This document shows, piece by piece, positions 46,851 to 58,389 of a stretch of 64,000 nt of DNA; the first letter of the stretch is position 1, and each line of letters begins with the position of its first letter. Made by a program: the position numbers and the translations under genes. The notes below the pieces were generated by a model that was not told the DNA's origin, did not search any database, and saw only the letters and a list, made by a program, of their open reading frames with translations. Origin of the DNA: Austropuccinia psidii (Eukaryota > Basidiomycota > Pucciniomycetes > Pucciniales > Sphaerophragmiaceae); the NCBI GenBank assembly GCA_023105745.1, contig JALGQZ010000004.1:66084612-66148611 (forward strand), in the 5' to 3' direction.

Positions 46851-49800
46851 AAGCAGGTCCAACCCAGCTTCCAGTTTGCTTCATACTTGGCTCTAACTTT
46901 ATATTACTACTTGGTTATCTTCCAAGCCATACTTTCAAGGTTCAGAAATCATTCACATAATATTGATTGAATTATGAAGTTTCTGGAAACCTTGAAAAAT
47001 TATTTCTTCCACCAAATTCTTTGAAGTCGAGACTAGAGAATTTCATATCAACATGAATCTACTAAATATTGAAAAATTATTTGTATATTTTGAAATATCA
47101 AAGCATCTTTTCTCCCATCTAATATTGCACAATACCTTTTACAGGTCTTGCCTCCCAAAAGTCTTCATGAGATTTTAATATTTCCAACTTGAAAATATTT
47201 AGATCAAGATATTTTTCTTTCAGAAAATAATGACCAGAAGAGTTAGGATACATCCAAATTCTTTTTCTCATTTGAAAGAAAATTTTTAAATTCCTTGTGA
47301 CATTAAAGTTCAAATTGATTTTTTTCAAAACTGTTTACTTATGATAGCTTTGTATGAATCTTGATCCTGAAAACTTATTTTTTTGAATTAATGAGAAAAA
47401 ATATTCTTTTAGTTTTTACAAAATTTAATATTCAATACTTTCCATGCAATTGTTCATTACTGAAGTAACCTAAGTCCTTTGATTTCTCAAATATTGTCTC
47501 TCCAAAACATTTGTAACACATAATTCACCCAAAAGTGCTAAAATGAACCAATTGATATGGATGAAATATAAATTTGTATTTCTTAAATAATGAAGGTATC
47601 ATTGAAACAATATCTATTATATCCTACTAATGAAGGAAATGGAGAATTCACTCAATTTCTTGATATTTTATTTTATTTTACAGCATGAAAAAGTATTTTC
47701 AAAATAATATTTTCCAATCAAAAGAGGGAAATAATTGAATATTTCTTAATCAAAAAAAAATATTACAAATAAATCTAAATTTCATCTATTGCACTTGTTT
47801 GTATATGTGATAAGAATAGTTACAATTAATGTATCTACTAAGGTCCACATGATATAAAAAAAGAACTTAATTACCAAGTCTTTGATGATGCTAAAAGCCA
47901 AATTTAGAGAAATTACAATTCCAATGAAAATATGGCTTCATGATATGGATATTCGATTATTCAATATTCATTTTCTAGGAGAGAACTATTACTTTTAGAA
48001 AAATATCCCAAATCAATTTCAAAAATATTTCTCCTTACCATTTCTTACTAATGCTAGATTAATTATAACTGTTATATTTTATGGTGGAGAATTATATTTT
48101 CAAGTTTATGAATAGTACTTATTTGGTTGTAACATCTATTTGCCATCATAAATTTAATTTAAGGGAATATTGGAATCCAAGCTCAAAATAATGATTAGCA
48201 CTCTCAGACAGCTCAGTTCACAATTACATCAATGTAATGAATTCCAAAAAAAACTTGAAGCTTTTCAAGACTATCTTATTAATATTTGGACACAAATGTT
48301 TCATTTGAATTCAAGAAAAACACACTAAATTTAAACGCTTCCCCATTTATCCATGAAATATTAATGAAACATGAAGCCTTTATTATTTCTTTAAAGAAAC
48401 ATATTGGATAATATTTCTAGATATATAATGAATTCAAATTATGGTAAAGATTTTCTATTTTTATAATCTCATTTAATTTATAAACTTAGAATATTTGTTA
48501 AATAATATGTATTCTCTCATCATAAAACCTTCAAAATACTATGCTCCCATGAATTCACCACTACAATATTTGGAAGTCTGAATAAACTTAAAATTTTTCT
48601 TATAAGCAGAAAATTCCAAAAATATCAATTCTTCCTTGGAATTTGTAAAATCAATCATTAATTGCAAAATGATTATTTGGAAGTTTGATATAATGGAATA
48701 TAATAAGTAATCTCTCGGGAAGATAATACTCACGCTGTTCTGTCCCAAAAAGGGGAACTGGAAGAATATTTCCAATTTAGGTAGCTCTTATAGATTATTT
48801 AATCATTCATTATACATAGGAGGGATATTGCATATTTGCAAACTAAATTTTTAGATAAATTAAGCTAAATCTTACCAGTTCATTTGCTAATAAAATTCAA
48901 TCAAACATTTCTCCATAGACTATAGATTTGGTTAAGCTGTATAAAAAACATAAAAGTTTACAAATTACATATTTTACATTTCTAAATTTGAATTTTGCTA
49001 GTAATTTTTCCAAAAATAGAACAATTGAAGCTTCAAGGACAATGTTTTGATTTCTGCAATTCCCTTATTCTCAATCATGTTTCACTGAAGTAAAAAGGTC
49101 AATCTTAGGCTGAGAGGGATTATTAATTTAAAAATGTTAGCTTTCAAAGACCAAAAGAAATGGACAAATATTTCATAGTGTAATTTATGGTCAATCTTTA
49201 TTCTTTTTGATTAAGCCAAATAATCCTAGAAGTATTTTATGTCAATTTTCAAAACAATTTGTTTCTTCATTCTCTCAAAGAAAGAAAATAAGATCCCCAG
49301 AATTGTACACCTCAGCTCTGATTGAAGCTTTTGATACAGTTTGGGCCCAGTACCTTTGAAGTATCTTATTTGTTGAAATCTGAGAATGTATTCTTCCCAT
49401 TATTGCTTCAATATAATAAGTAATCATGTGATATAAGCTGTTAGTATTAATGGAAATACGTATTATAAATAATGAAGCTATCTTTTCCGATATTAGTTAA
49501 TTTCCTTTTAAGGTATTCCACAGAATATAATGTATACACCACCAAGTGGGCTACAATTGTCTTTTATTAAAAAAATAAGATTAATTAAAAGGCCCTCATT
49601 TTCAAAAAACGACTCTTATGAAGCTTTTTGTGGTTTTTTTGAGTTTATTTTGTTCTTTTTATTGAACATTTTCTCAATATATTTCAAATTCTCCTCAAAC
49701 CTTTGTCAAACACACCTAAACTGGCTGGGTTGGGATTTTGTTGGAGCAAGGCTAAGAACAAATTTAATGGGGGAATGTTTAATGATTCATTAATTTTCTA

Positions 49801-50089
49801 CACATCTTAACTGTAAATTCCTTGAATTATCCTGTGGGACATAAATTTGAAAAACTTCTTTAAACATGGCTTCAATTATTTGACAGAAATATGATGCATC
49901 ACCCTTTCAATAACTGTGAAACTAATAATATTATTGGACATCCATTTTTGTGTAAAATCTTCAAATGATGTTAAGGAATGATCCTTAAATTTAGAATAAA
50001 TTTTAAATTAATTACATTTTATTCATTAGGGACTTATTGTCCTGAGCCCTTGGTCTTTTAGAATATGTAAGAGATACTAGACCAACATC
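46851..50089. other. AT-rich stretch, nothing assigned
   Basis: Over 3 kb without a supportable gene. It may include the remainder of the LTR that starts at 46615. Short frames (47119-47328, 48539-48775, 49530-49793) show no similarity I recognise. Confidence 0.5.
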
Positions 50090-51150
50090 CTTGCTTATTC
50101 ATTAGTGTTCTTTCTGTGCAGTTTAATTTTTATGTCATATACTGTCCATTTTTTATTTTATTTCTTCTGAAATGCCTTTTTATGAATTTTTTTTGATCAT
50201 CTATCAGGATGAATCCCAAATCATAATTATATTCTCAATTTTTGATTGTATTTTTTTATGTTGAAGTTTGGTTATTTCCTTCTTTTTGATTTTTTGAATT
50301 TCATAACTTTGTACTAGTTTTGTAAGAGTTTCCTTGTTAGTTTCTTTTTCTTGAATTTTTTTCTTAATTTTTTCCCCTTTTTTGATTATTGGTTGGTTTC
50401 TTGATTTTGAAATCTGGTTATATTGTTTCTCTATTTTTGGGGGCTTTGTTTATTTTTATTTCAATGATTTTAACAAAGAATTAATTTTCTTTTGATATTG
50501 TTTTTTCCTTCTTAATCCATTTCTTTGTAAGTTTTTTATCAATTTTTTTTCATGAATTTTTCCCTTTTCAAATTTTGATTTCTTTTAATGTTTTTTTATC
50601 TTTTTGGAATATTAATGAGCTTGTTTGACTTTGTTTCTTCATTTTTTTAAATTTCTCAATTTATTGACTTTTTTATTTTGATTCTTATTTTATTTTATTT
50701 TTTAGTTTTTATATTTTTTTCTTAAAGGGGTGTGAACACTCCAAATCAGTGCAAGAGCACTGTTTTGGGGTTGTTTTTGGTTATTTGTTTGCGCTAGCGC
50801 TATTGCAAACAAACAACCAAACCAAACTCCAAATCAAGTTCTTTTGCACTTAGTTGGAGTGTCCACACCCCTTTAAAAAATGAAACAAAATGAAAAGAAA
50901 AAGAAAATAATAATAATAAAATAAAAAAATAAAAAAATAAAAAATTCAAGAATTCCTCAAAAAATAAAAAAATAAAAAAATCAATAATTCCTCAAAAAAT
51001 AAAAAAAACACTTAACAAGAAAAAAATAACCAATAAAACCATGCTTAAAAATAAAATGAATTAAATTCAAGAAAAAAAAACCAACAAAGAATCTCAAAAA
51101 AGAGCAAAAAAACTGAAAAAAAAGACAAAAATTCAAAAAAAGCTGGAGCA
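50090..51150. repeat. Strand-asymmetric block: T-rich left, A-rich right, around a foldback element
   Basis: Left of 50725 the + strand is dominated by T with TTTTGATT- and CTTGAATT-like strings. Right of 50876 it is dominated by A with AATAAAAAAAT and AATTCAAGAA-like strings, roughly the reverse complement. The right side has short tandem units (ATAAAAAA)n and a repeated TCAA(T/G)AATTCCTCAAAAA. Together they form a loose inverted repeat of about 1 kb. Confidence 0.6.
50726..50872. mobile_element. 147-bp foldback MITE flanked by TTAA
   Basis: Arms start AGGGGTGTGAACACTCCAA and (reverse complement of the right end) AGGGGTGTGGACACTCCAA. They stay similar to the centre (TTTGTTTGC-GCTAGCGC). TTAA lies at 50722-50725 and 50873-50876. 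No coding capacity. TTAA target duplication is the mark of piggyBac-type elements, but the end sequence alone does not prove that superfamily. Confidence 0.72.
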
Positions 51151-52299
51151 TATGATGTTATTGTTGCCTTGAAAAAAAATTGAATTAATAGATGTTTTTA
51201 TTTTTATTTTTCCCATTTTCTTAAGCTAAAAATAATATTGAATTTCAAAAAATTACAAAAGATGCTATTACATTTTTGGCAGTAAGTATCTTAACCCAAA
51301 CATGAAGGAGGTAAAATCAAAAGAGAAAAACTGTAAAGCACCAATTCTTGAGTTTTGTCAATTGTAAGCATAGATAATTATACAAAGGGAACAAACACAG
51401 TATGAAATTTAGAAGTTTTCCTTTGTACAATAAGAAAATAAAAAAGAAAATTGTAGGAAATTTCATAAGAAATTGAATGATTTATTTCATGAGTGAAGAA
51501 GCTCATTACACAGGGGAGTCTAAATGGAAAAATACCCTATATAATTAGTCTTATTTTTTTTGTGAAGACCATATTATGAAGTTGTAAGAAGTCACTTGAT
51601 AGAGAAGAAATTATCATTTCCTTGTTTATATTTTAAATAATGAAGACAAAATTAAACATATTTGAAGAAAATAATACAAAAATTCTTCATGTGAATTATT
51701 AGCTAAAATGGAATTTGTTGAGGCTTCTGAAAACAATCAATTGAGAATGAATTTGGTATGTAAGCAGGGAATAAAAAAAGTATGGTATATAAATCAAAAA
51801 TGATGCAAACCCCTGGGTATCCCCCTTCAGCAGTCTGCAAAGCTACCTAAATGAAAAACACACAAGCTTTGTCATGGATAATAAACTGAGTATCCTGTAC
51901 CTTTTTCAGATTCTTTTTATATGTTTAGTTTTTGCATGGAAAACATATGGATAAACAAATTGTTTACAATTATGGGCACCTGTGACATGGGTAAGCCATT
52001 TTAGGGTTAAGAGAAATTGAATAACTTTGAAATTGATTGACATATGTATGTATAAGAAATGTATTTATATACAAATAATAAGATTGATTCACTAATTGAG
52101 TGTGTTGGCAAATGGTTTATATTGAATGTATGATTAAACAAACAAATATAATGGTAAATCTGAAATCTTCCATTTCAATTGAGTAAAGCTCTAAATACCT
52201 AAATGTGTGGCTGAAAGGATCTGCAATAATTTTGCAAAGTTAGAACCAAGGTTATGACCTAGGTTAAAAGAAGTTTGTACCTGGGTTGGACCTGCTAAC
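51151..52299. other. AT-rich gap, nothing assigned
   Basis: No supportable gene or repeat boundary was seen before the B LTR. Confidence 0.5.
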
Positions 52300-53378
52300 T
52301 GTCACAGGGGCTCTTGGACAGAAAACAAGAGTGGCCTGGCACTCAGGAATCAAGAACTCACTTGGAAGGCTCCAAAGGATAAAAGAGATGAAGCAGAATG
52401 AATTTCTTTAAGAAGGGTAAGAGTAAGAATTAGGACAAGTATGTCAAAGATAAGAAAGATTAAGTGAAGCCAATGGCCAGGAAAATAAGAAAGCCAACCA
52501 AGTGAATCCCCAATTCACTGTTTCAACCTTCCAGAAAACAAAATGGAATTAGTAAAGGATATGACCACCAATATCCACTGACAGGCAAAGAAGAAAAGGT
52601 GCAAAAGACTGAATTAAGAATATCTGTATTTACTTTAATAAATGAAAAGAAATAAAGATAAAAATAAATCCAATATATTAATTAACTGGGGCAAAAGTCC
52701 CCAGGTGATGAAAGGTGGCCAGTATATGTGAAAAGATGAGGGGCTGATCCTGGAAGGTGAGTGACCGGCTGTATTGTCTGAATTGGGCCAATACAGTTCT
52801 GGCCATCTTGAGAACCGAACTGTGTGATTGAATTCCCACAGTGGAATATGAATTGGCCCAATTGGGCCAAGGACATACAGGTATAATTGATTGCTGCCTG
52901 TATGGATCAATTGAGTTTTCCAACGAGTATTGAAGTACTTTCTGCCTTGAAAACTGATTTGATGATGAACAACCTCTGATAATGGCCCTTGGAATAATCC
53001 TCAAATAATTGCCAACCCAACTCCTGCAGGGCCAGGTGGTTGGGGTCCTTGAATAGTCTTCTGATAGCCGCCATGGATTGCCAGACTGATGAGCTGAAGA
53101 GTCCTCCTTCGAAATGGGTGTTGGATTTTGGGACCTTGATTTGGAATCATGGAATTTGGTCCTGAAAAAATCACCATTGAATTGCTGAGCAAAAATGGTG
53201 CATAATGGTATATAATACCATATATGCACCACTCCTGCAACCTTGAGTACGGGATGCATGGAGGAATGGGAAAAATCCCCCTTGAGCTGAGGGGAAGGAT
53301 TTCTGAGCTGATCTGGTGGCCCCTGGTGGTTACCAGAGGCCATGGGCTGAAAAGTGGTCCATGGTGATCCTTGGCCAA
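52300..53378 (-). repeat. B-family LTR fragment interrupted by element E
   Basis: On the + strand TGTCACAGGGGCTCTTGG to CTTGGCCAA. It is the reverse complement of the 3' two thirds of the B solo LTRs at 28585 and 54404 (shared TTAATTAACTGGG, GTATATGTGAAAAG, CACTGTTTCAACC). It stops exactly at the E LTR start; GCCAA (53374-53378) would be E's TSD. It contains an open - strand frame of 221 codons (53343-52678). Confidence 0.85.
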
Positions 53379-54403
53379 TGTCAGGATGAGTCTATGTTGA
53401 AGAAGTAATAAGGCTATTTACAACTAAAACTATGACTGTGACATGGTAAAAATGGTTTTAAAAGATAATAAAGTTGATAATGGATGATTAAATTAAGATT
53501 TTAAGGGCTTTACTATAGAGATATAGTGGTGGTGAGCGCTGCTGAAAGCCCTGGGTGCAGCTTTATCTGTTGGGTTACAATAATATAAGACTACAATAAT
53601 TAAATTTATAATTATACCTGATTATTAACCAAGAGTAAAACTGTTTTTGACAGTTTACTACGTAGGTTGTTCAAGAGCAGGATGAGGAGATGATTTTGGC
53701 TGTGAAAAGCCCTCCTTTTATCCTGAAATTGGGGTGGAAAGGCTGCTAGACCTTTCCAGGTAGAGGAAGTGAAGATTTTTCACTCTCCAGGACAGGCTTG
53801 TGGTTTGCAAACAGCCTGTATACCTTGTATTGGGCTCAGATGTGGTTTTGAAACCACATCTGGGCGGTTTTCACCAATACAGGGTGAAAATTTTCATCTG
53901 GGGACCTCACAGCCTGATTCTGACGTGTATGACGCGTAGAATGCTGTACAGTAACTGTATGGGACCCCAGTATTGGCTGAAATATGAGGTATTGAAGTGA
54001 AAACATGCTTCTTTGTCTATTTGACACCTCATATTCATGATTATGGGATATTATCCCATGGTAAGGCTGTATATGACAGCAGGTGGGATTTTGACCTTAA
54101 ACCAGCCATAAATCTGTCAGTTTTTGAGATATCAACCTACCAATTGGCTCATTGGATAGCCCTGTATGGGCTCTACACAATGGTACCCAATTTGGTATGG
54201 TTATCATGAAATATGGCAAAGTTATCCCATGTACAAGGTTTTTTGTACATAGGCTTGGTTTGGGCAAAAAAGCTGTATTGAGCTTGTTTGCCTCATAACT
54301 TCTGTTATAGTTGAGATATGAAGGCGTGGATGGCACCATCAGGTAGCCCTGATTGTGCTCTTTCCTAAGATACCCCACACTAAGACTGTAGGAGTTAGAT
54401 GAG

Positions 54404-55907
54404 TGTCACAACCATGGCAATTCACTTCCTTGGATCCCCATATGGCATATCAAGCCACGGTTCTTTTATGGCCAATTGGCCATATCCATCACCAGTGGCC
54501 AATATGGCCACGTCATTATCTTATGGACCATTTATGGCCATTTGTGTTTTGGGGCCTTCATGGCCCTTCACCTCAATCCAGAACCCATAGCGGCATTTTA
54601 TGCCCAAATGGGTATTCCTGGTCATTTCCTTCAAAATCAGGGGAAATGGCCCAAATGGCTGTTTTTGGCCATTTGGGCTCATAATGCGCATTTGCGCACT
54701 TTTTGCGCACTTTGCGCATTTTTGCGCACTTTTGCGCACTCTGTGCATTTGCGCACTTTTGCGCATTTTGCGCATTTTTGCGCACTTTGACGCAAAGTGT
54801 CCAAAAGACACTTTCCCGCCTTTTGGGCCAGTTTTTGGCTCAGAACCCAAAAGTGGCCAAAAGCCCCAAAAGGCCCAGAAACACCATTCCAAGCTCTGAA
54901 GCCATTACATCCATCCTTTTCCCTCTGCCTTTCCATCCCAAGACCTTTGGACGTAATCTTCTTGCCAATCAACCAATATGCCATAAATGATGTTATATAT
55001 CATTGTGCATCATTTTTCAACAGCAATTCAATGGTGGCAATATCAAATGCTCATTTCGACATTCCAACATCTCATCACGTCATCAATGCACCCAATCATT
55101 CAGAGGAATCATCAAGGCTCAAGAGCAAGTGTTTCAGCGTCAAAGACCAATGACGCCATCAAGCAGTCATTGGTTATTCTCATTCCAAGTATTCCTTCCA
55201 AGGGAATACTTTCAATTCATTCTCAAGTGTATTCAAGAGGCAGTGCCAAAAAGAAGTTGTCAAGTGTCAAAGCTCCACTCAATCCATCTTGGCAACCATA
55301 TTCATTTCAATACAGTCTGGATCCATCAAGAACTGTATTTCATTTTCAATCATGGGAAATTCATTCAACCCAATTCAATTTCAATATTAGCCAGCTGTAC
55401 CAATTCCCAAAACAATCAATACAGCCTCAAGGATCAATACAGATCAGTTTTCAGCCTGAAGAACTCAAGCTTTCAACTTTTCACATATACCGGCTACCCT
55501 TTCCACCCTGGGGGGTTTTCCCCAGTTAATTAATATATTTTGATTTTATTTTATCTCTATTTTCTTTTCATTTTAGCTAAGCAAATACTGATATTATTAA
55601 GTCAGTCATTTAGCACCTTTCTCTTTTCTCTTTCTTCGCCTGTCAATGGATATTTGGTGGTCATATCCTTACTAATTCCATTATTCATTTTTGGCAGGTT
55701 GAAACAGTGATTAAGGACTTACTTGGTTGGCTCTTTGGCCATTTGGCTTCCCTTTCCTCTTTGCATCTCATCTTGTACCTGCATATCCTTTAGAGGAATT
55801 CATTCTTATTATTTTTATTCTTTATCCTTTTGGAGTATTCCAAGTGAGTTCCCTGATTGCTGAGTGCCAGGCCACTCTTGTATTTCTGTCCAAGAGCCCC
55901 TGTGACA
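54404..55907 (+). mobile_element. Solo B-family LTR with TSD ATGAG, nested in E's 3' LTR (1504 bp)
   Basis: TGTCACAACCATGG...GCCCCTGTGACA, flanked by ATGAG at 54399-54403 and 55908-55912. It contains a TGCGCA repeat array (54685-54784). It is younger than E, since E's LTR had to exist first. At its 3' end it shares CCCAGTTAATTAATAT with the other B LTRs. Confidence 0.95.
54685..54784. repeat. Array of ten TGCGCA palindromes in 100 bp
   Basis: Units are TTTTGCGCA(C/T) with spacings of about 8 to 17 bases. One interrupted unit reads TGTGCA. A 7-bp hairpin CACTTTG-ACG-CAAAGTG overlaps its end and runs to 54799. It is absent from the other B LTRs, which have only TCGCAAATCGCAAG near 29053. Confidence 0.9.
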
Positions 55908-56313
55908 ATGAGAGGTGAATGTTTTGTTCACCCTTATTTGGCCTGAAATTGACCATAACTCCAGTAATATTGGTGCTAGCTCAGTTTGCCTGGTACCATT
56001 GGATAGCCCTGGCTTAGAGCTTCATTTTGAATACCCATTTGATGGGGTTAAGCCTCTCCTTCTAGATTTTAGATGAGAGGTGAAAATTAAGGTTTATCCT
56101 CAGCAATAACTTTGATCAGGAATAACTTTGTTATTTCTTGTCCTATGGTGATGGGAATTATATTTTCAGAAAGAGGTGAGCTTCCTCTGTCTTTTGATAC
56201 CTTTTGAGCTAATTTGACTCAGTTCCATGTTTTGGTGGTATCTTGCCTATACCATTGGTTTATGGTATTTTGGCTGTCATGCTTGTGCTCTGGTTTTGAG
56301 TCACAGGCTGACA

Positions 56314-56331
56314 TACCCTCCCTCCAAAAAA
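56314..56331 (-). promoter_or_regulatory. Polypurine tract of element E
   Basis: On the - strand TTTTTTGGAGGGAGGGTA ends at the LTR start TGTCAGCC, seven bases after the Pol stop codon. Similar to the A tract. Confidence 0.8.
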
Positions 56332-56337
56332 GGCTCA

Positions 56338-57456
56338 TCATTGATGAGACTGTTCAGTCCTCCTAGAGGCTCTGAATCTCCTTAAATGAAGGTTCCCATC
56401 TGGTATTGCATCTTCTGCCAACCATTTGTCTTTATCTGCTGTCTGGTTCTTGAATCTGACTAGGTATTGTCTCTGATCCTTCCCATCGAGTCTGATCTTC
56501 CTGGCCCTGATAATCTTACTCACAGGTCCAGGGGAGTCCTCCACTTCCACTATCTCTTGTGGTGTGGGATTCTTCCTCCTGGAGGGGAATTTATCCTCCT
56601 CTGTCTGGAAGTATGGTTTGACCAAACTCACTGGAAAGACTGGGTGTTTCCTGCAAAACTCCTCAGTGAGTTTGACCTCTACTGCATTCTTCCCTATCAA
56701 CTTAATGATAGTGAAGGGCCCTACAAATGAGTCTCTCATTTTCTTGGGTCCCTTGAGATTGTTAAAGTTCAGTGTAGACACTAACACCTGGTACCCTTCC
56801 TTAAAGTCAGGTTCCATGTGTGATTTGTCCCACCTCTGCTTGTTATACTCTTTGGCCTCAGCTATGCATTTGGAAACAGTGTCACAGGCTTTCTTCCACA
56901 TATCATGGAAGTCTTTGGCTGTGGGGTGGATGGTTAGAAGATTCTTCTTCAACTGGTCCACAGGTAACAGGGGGTTCCACCCTTTCTCCACCAGTGCAGG
57001 TGTTTTACCTGTGGTGGAGTGCTGGCTTGTATTATAAGCCAGCTGGACTGCTGGTAAGAGGGTAACCCAATCATGGGTGTATCCCTCATGGTCCTTGTAT
57101 TCCATGCCATAGGCACAGAATCTTCTGAGGATGTCCTCCATTGTTTGGATCATCCTTTCAGCTAGGCCATCTGTTTGTGGATGGTAAGCTGTGGAAAAAG
57201 CAAGCTTGGTGCCAAGCATGTCATATAAGTTAGTCCAGAATTCAGATGTGAATTTTGGGTCCCTATCACTAATGATGATCTTAGGGACTCCACAGGTGGA
57301 TATGATGTTATTCCAAAACAAGAGAGCAGTATCCATGGCTGTGTCTTCTTTATGGCATGGAAGACACCTCATGCTCTTGCTGAACTTATCAACTATGATC
57401 AAACAGGCATTATAGTTTTCTTTGCCTCCTGGGACAAGTCCTGTAACCCAGTCCAT
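56338..57456 (-). pseudogene. Element E integrase core, GPY/F module and chromodomain
   Basis: 372 codons from ATG 57456, in phase with upstream Pol. The integrase core opens with M-D-W-V-T-G-L, then S-D-R-D-P-K-F and the Glu in D-G-L-A-E-R-M, so the D-D-E triad is present. Then [22 protein letters not shown] and a chromodomain (Q-Y-L-V-R-F-K-N...D-K-W-L-A-E) before a TGA at 56338-56340. The segment itself is intact. It counts as pseudogene because the Gag-Pol frame is stopped four times upstream. Confidence 0.92.
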
Positions 57457-57561
57457 GTTGATGGTTTCCCATGGGTGCTTGGGTTCTTCTATGTGTTGAA
57501 GTAACCCATACTTCTTCCCATGTTTCCTATTTGCCTTTTGGCATCTTTCACAAGTGTTTAT

Positions 57562-58389
57562 CTATTCACTCAACTCTTGTTCCCACTTGGGCCACCAAGC
57601 TGTGCTTGCTACCCTCTCTCTGGTCCTGTCTTCACTCATGTGTTGCATGTAGGGGCAGTCATGGTATTCTTGTAGGATCAATGAGATGTGGTCTCTGTCT
57701 ACCACTGTGAGTGCACTTGTGTGCTTTTCTCTGTGGTAGAGCAGGACATCTATAAGAAAAAACTTATTGTCCTTATAGGCCCTCAACCAGGGTTCTTCCA
57801 GCTGGGTTTCCAGTTCTGGGCTCCTGTACTTTTGTTGAAGGAGTTGGAGTAGTATGCTACACTGTTTGTGTTTGGCATAAGACTTCTGTACTGTACTGAA
57901 AAATTCATTGTGCAGTTCTGAAGAACTTATTCCCAGTATGGGAGTTTCTGTTCCTTCCGAATCAGTGTTTCCACTGTCAAGGGTACCATTCCCTGGTGCC
58001 CATTCAGAAAATCTGAAGTTCCTCCTCCTATCTATTTCCATGAAATGGATAGGGATTTTGGCTGAAACTTCTGGGTCATAAGCTGGATTGCTCTTGACAT
58101 TGTCCAGTGGCCATCTTCTGAGGCCATCTGCATTGGTATGGCTTTTACCTTCCTTGTATATGATGGTCATGTTCCCTATATACTCCTGGATAGCTATTTG
58201 CCATCTCAGCATATGTCTATTAGTAGTCTTCATGTTTAGTAAAGATTTCAAGGCTGTGCAGTCTGTGTAGACTTCAAATACTGCACCCTCCAAATAATAA
58301 TGGAGTTTTTCTAGAGCCCAGACTAGACATAGACATTCAGTCTGGGTGGCCCCATACCTGGCTTCTGAATCTTTCAGTTGCCTAGAAAT
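57562..58389 (-). pseudogene. Element E RNase H end and integrase zinc-binding part
   Basis: Open from just after the TAA at 58390-58392 to TAG at 57562-57564. Includes [14 protein letters not shown] near 58265 and N-A-D-G-L near 58130 (followed by R-R where A has S-R). Then the integrase H...H half (Y-H-D-C-P-Y-M). The C-x2-C half (T-C-E-R-C-Q-K-A-N) lies just after the TAG, so the stop splits the zinc-binding domain. Confidence 0.9.

Larger units (their letters stand above)
53379..56313 (-). repeat. 3' LTR of element E (2935 bp including a nested B LTR)
   Basis: On the + strand TGTCAGGATGAGTC...GAGTCACAGGCTGACA. Without the insertion at 54404-55907 and one TSD copy it would be 1426 bp. The first 870 bases match 63130-64000 with few differences (for example GAAGAAGT versus GAAGGAAT and AATATAAG versus AATAAAAG). 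Confidence 0.93.

Noticed and set aside
54685..54784. CRISPR-like array
   Set aside because: Units are 6-9 bases without unique spacers, in a fungal LTR; a short tandem palindrome array fits.
54987..55533. Two overlapping frames of 176 and 180 codons in the nested B LTR, as a second dual-coding region
   Set aside because: Unlike the Gag region, the equivalent frames are broken in the other B LTRs; kept only as a possible LTR ORF under findings.
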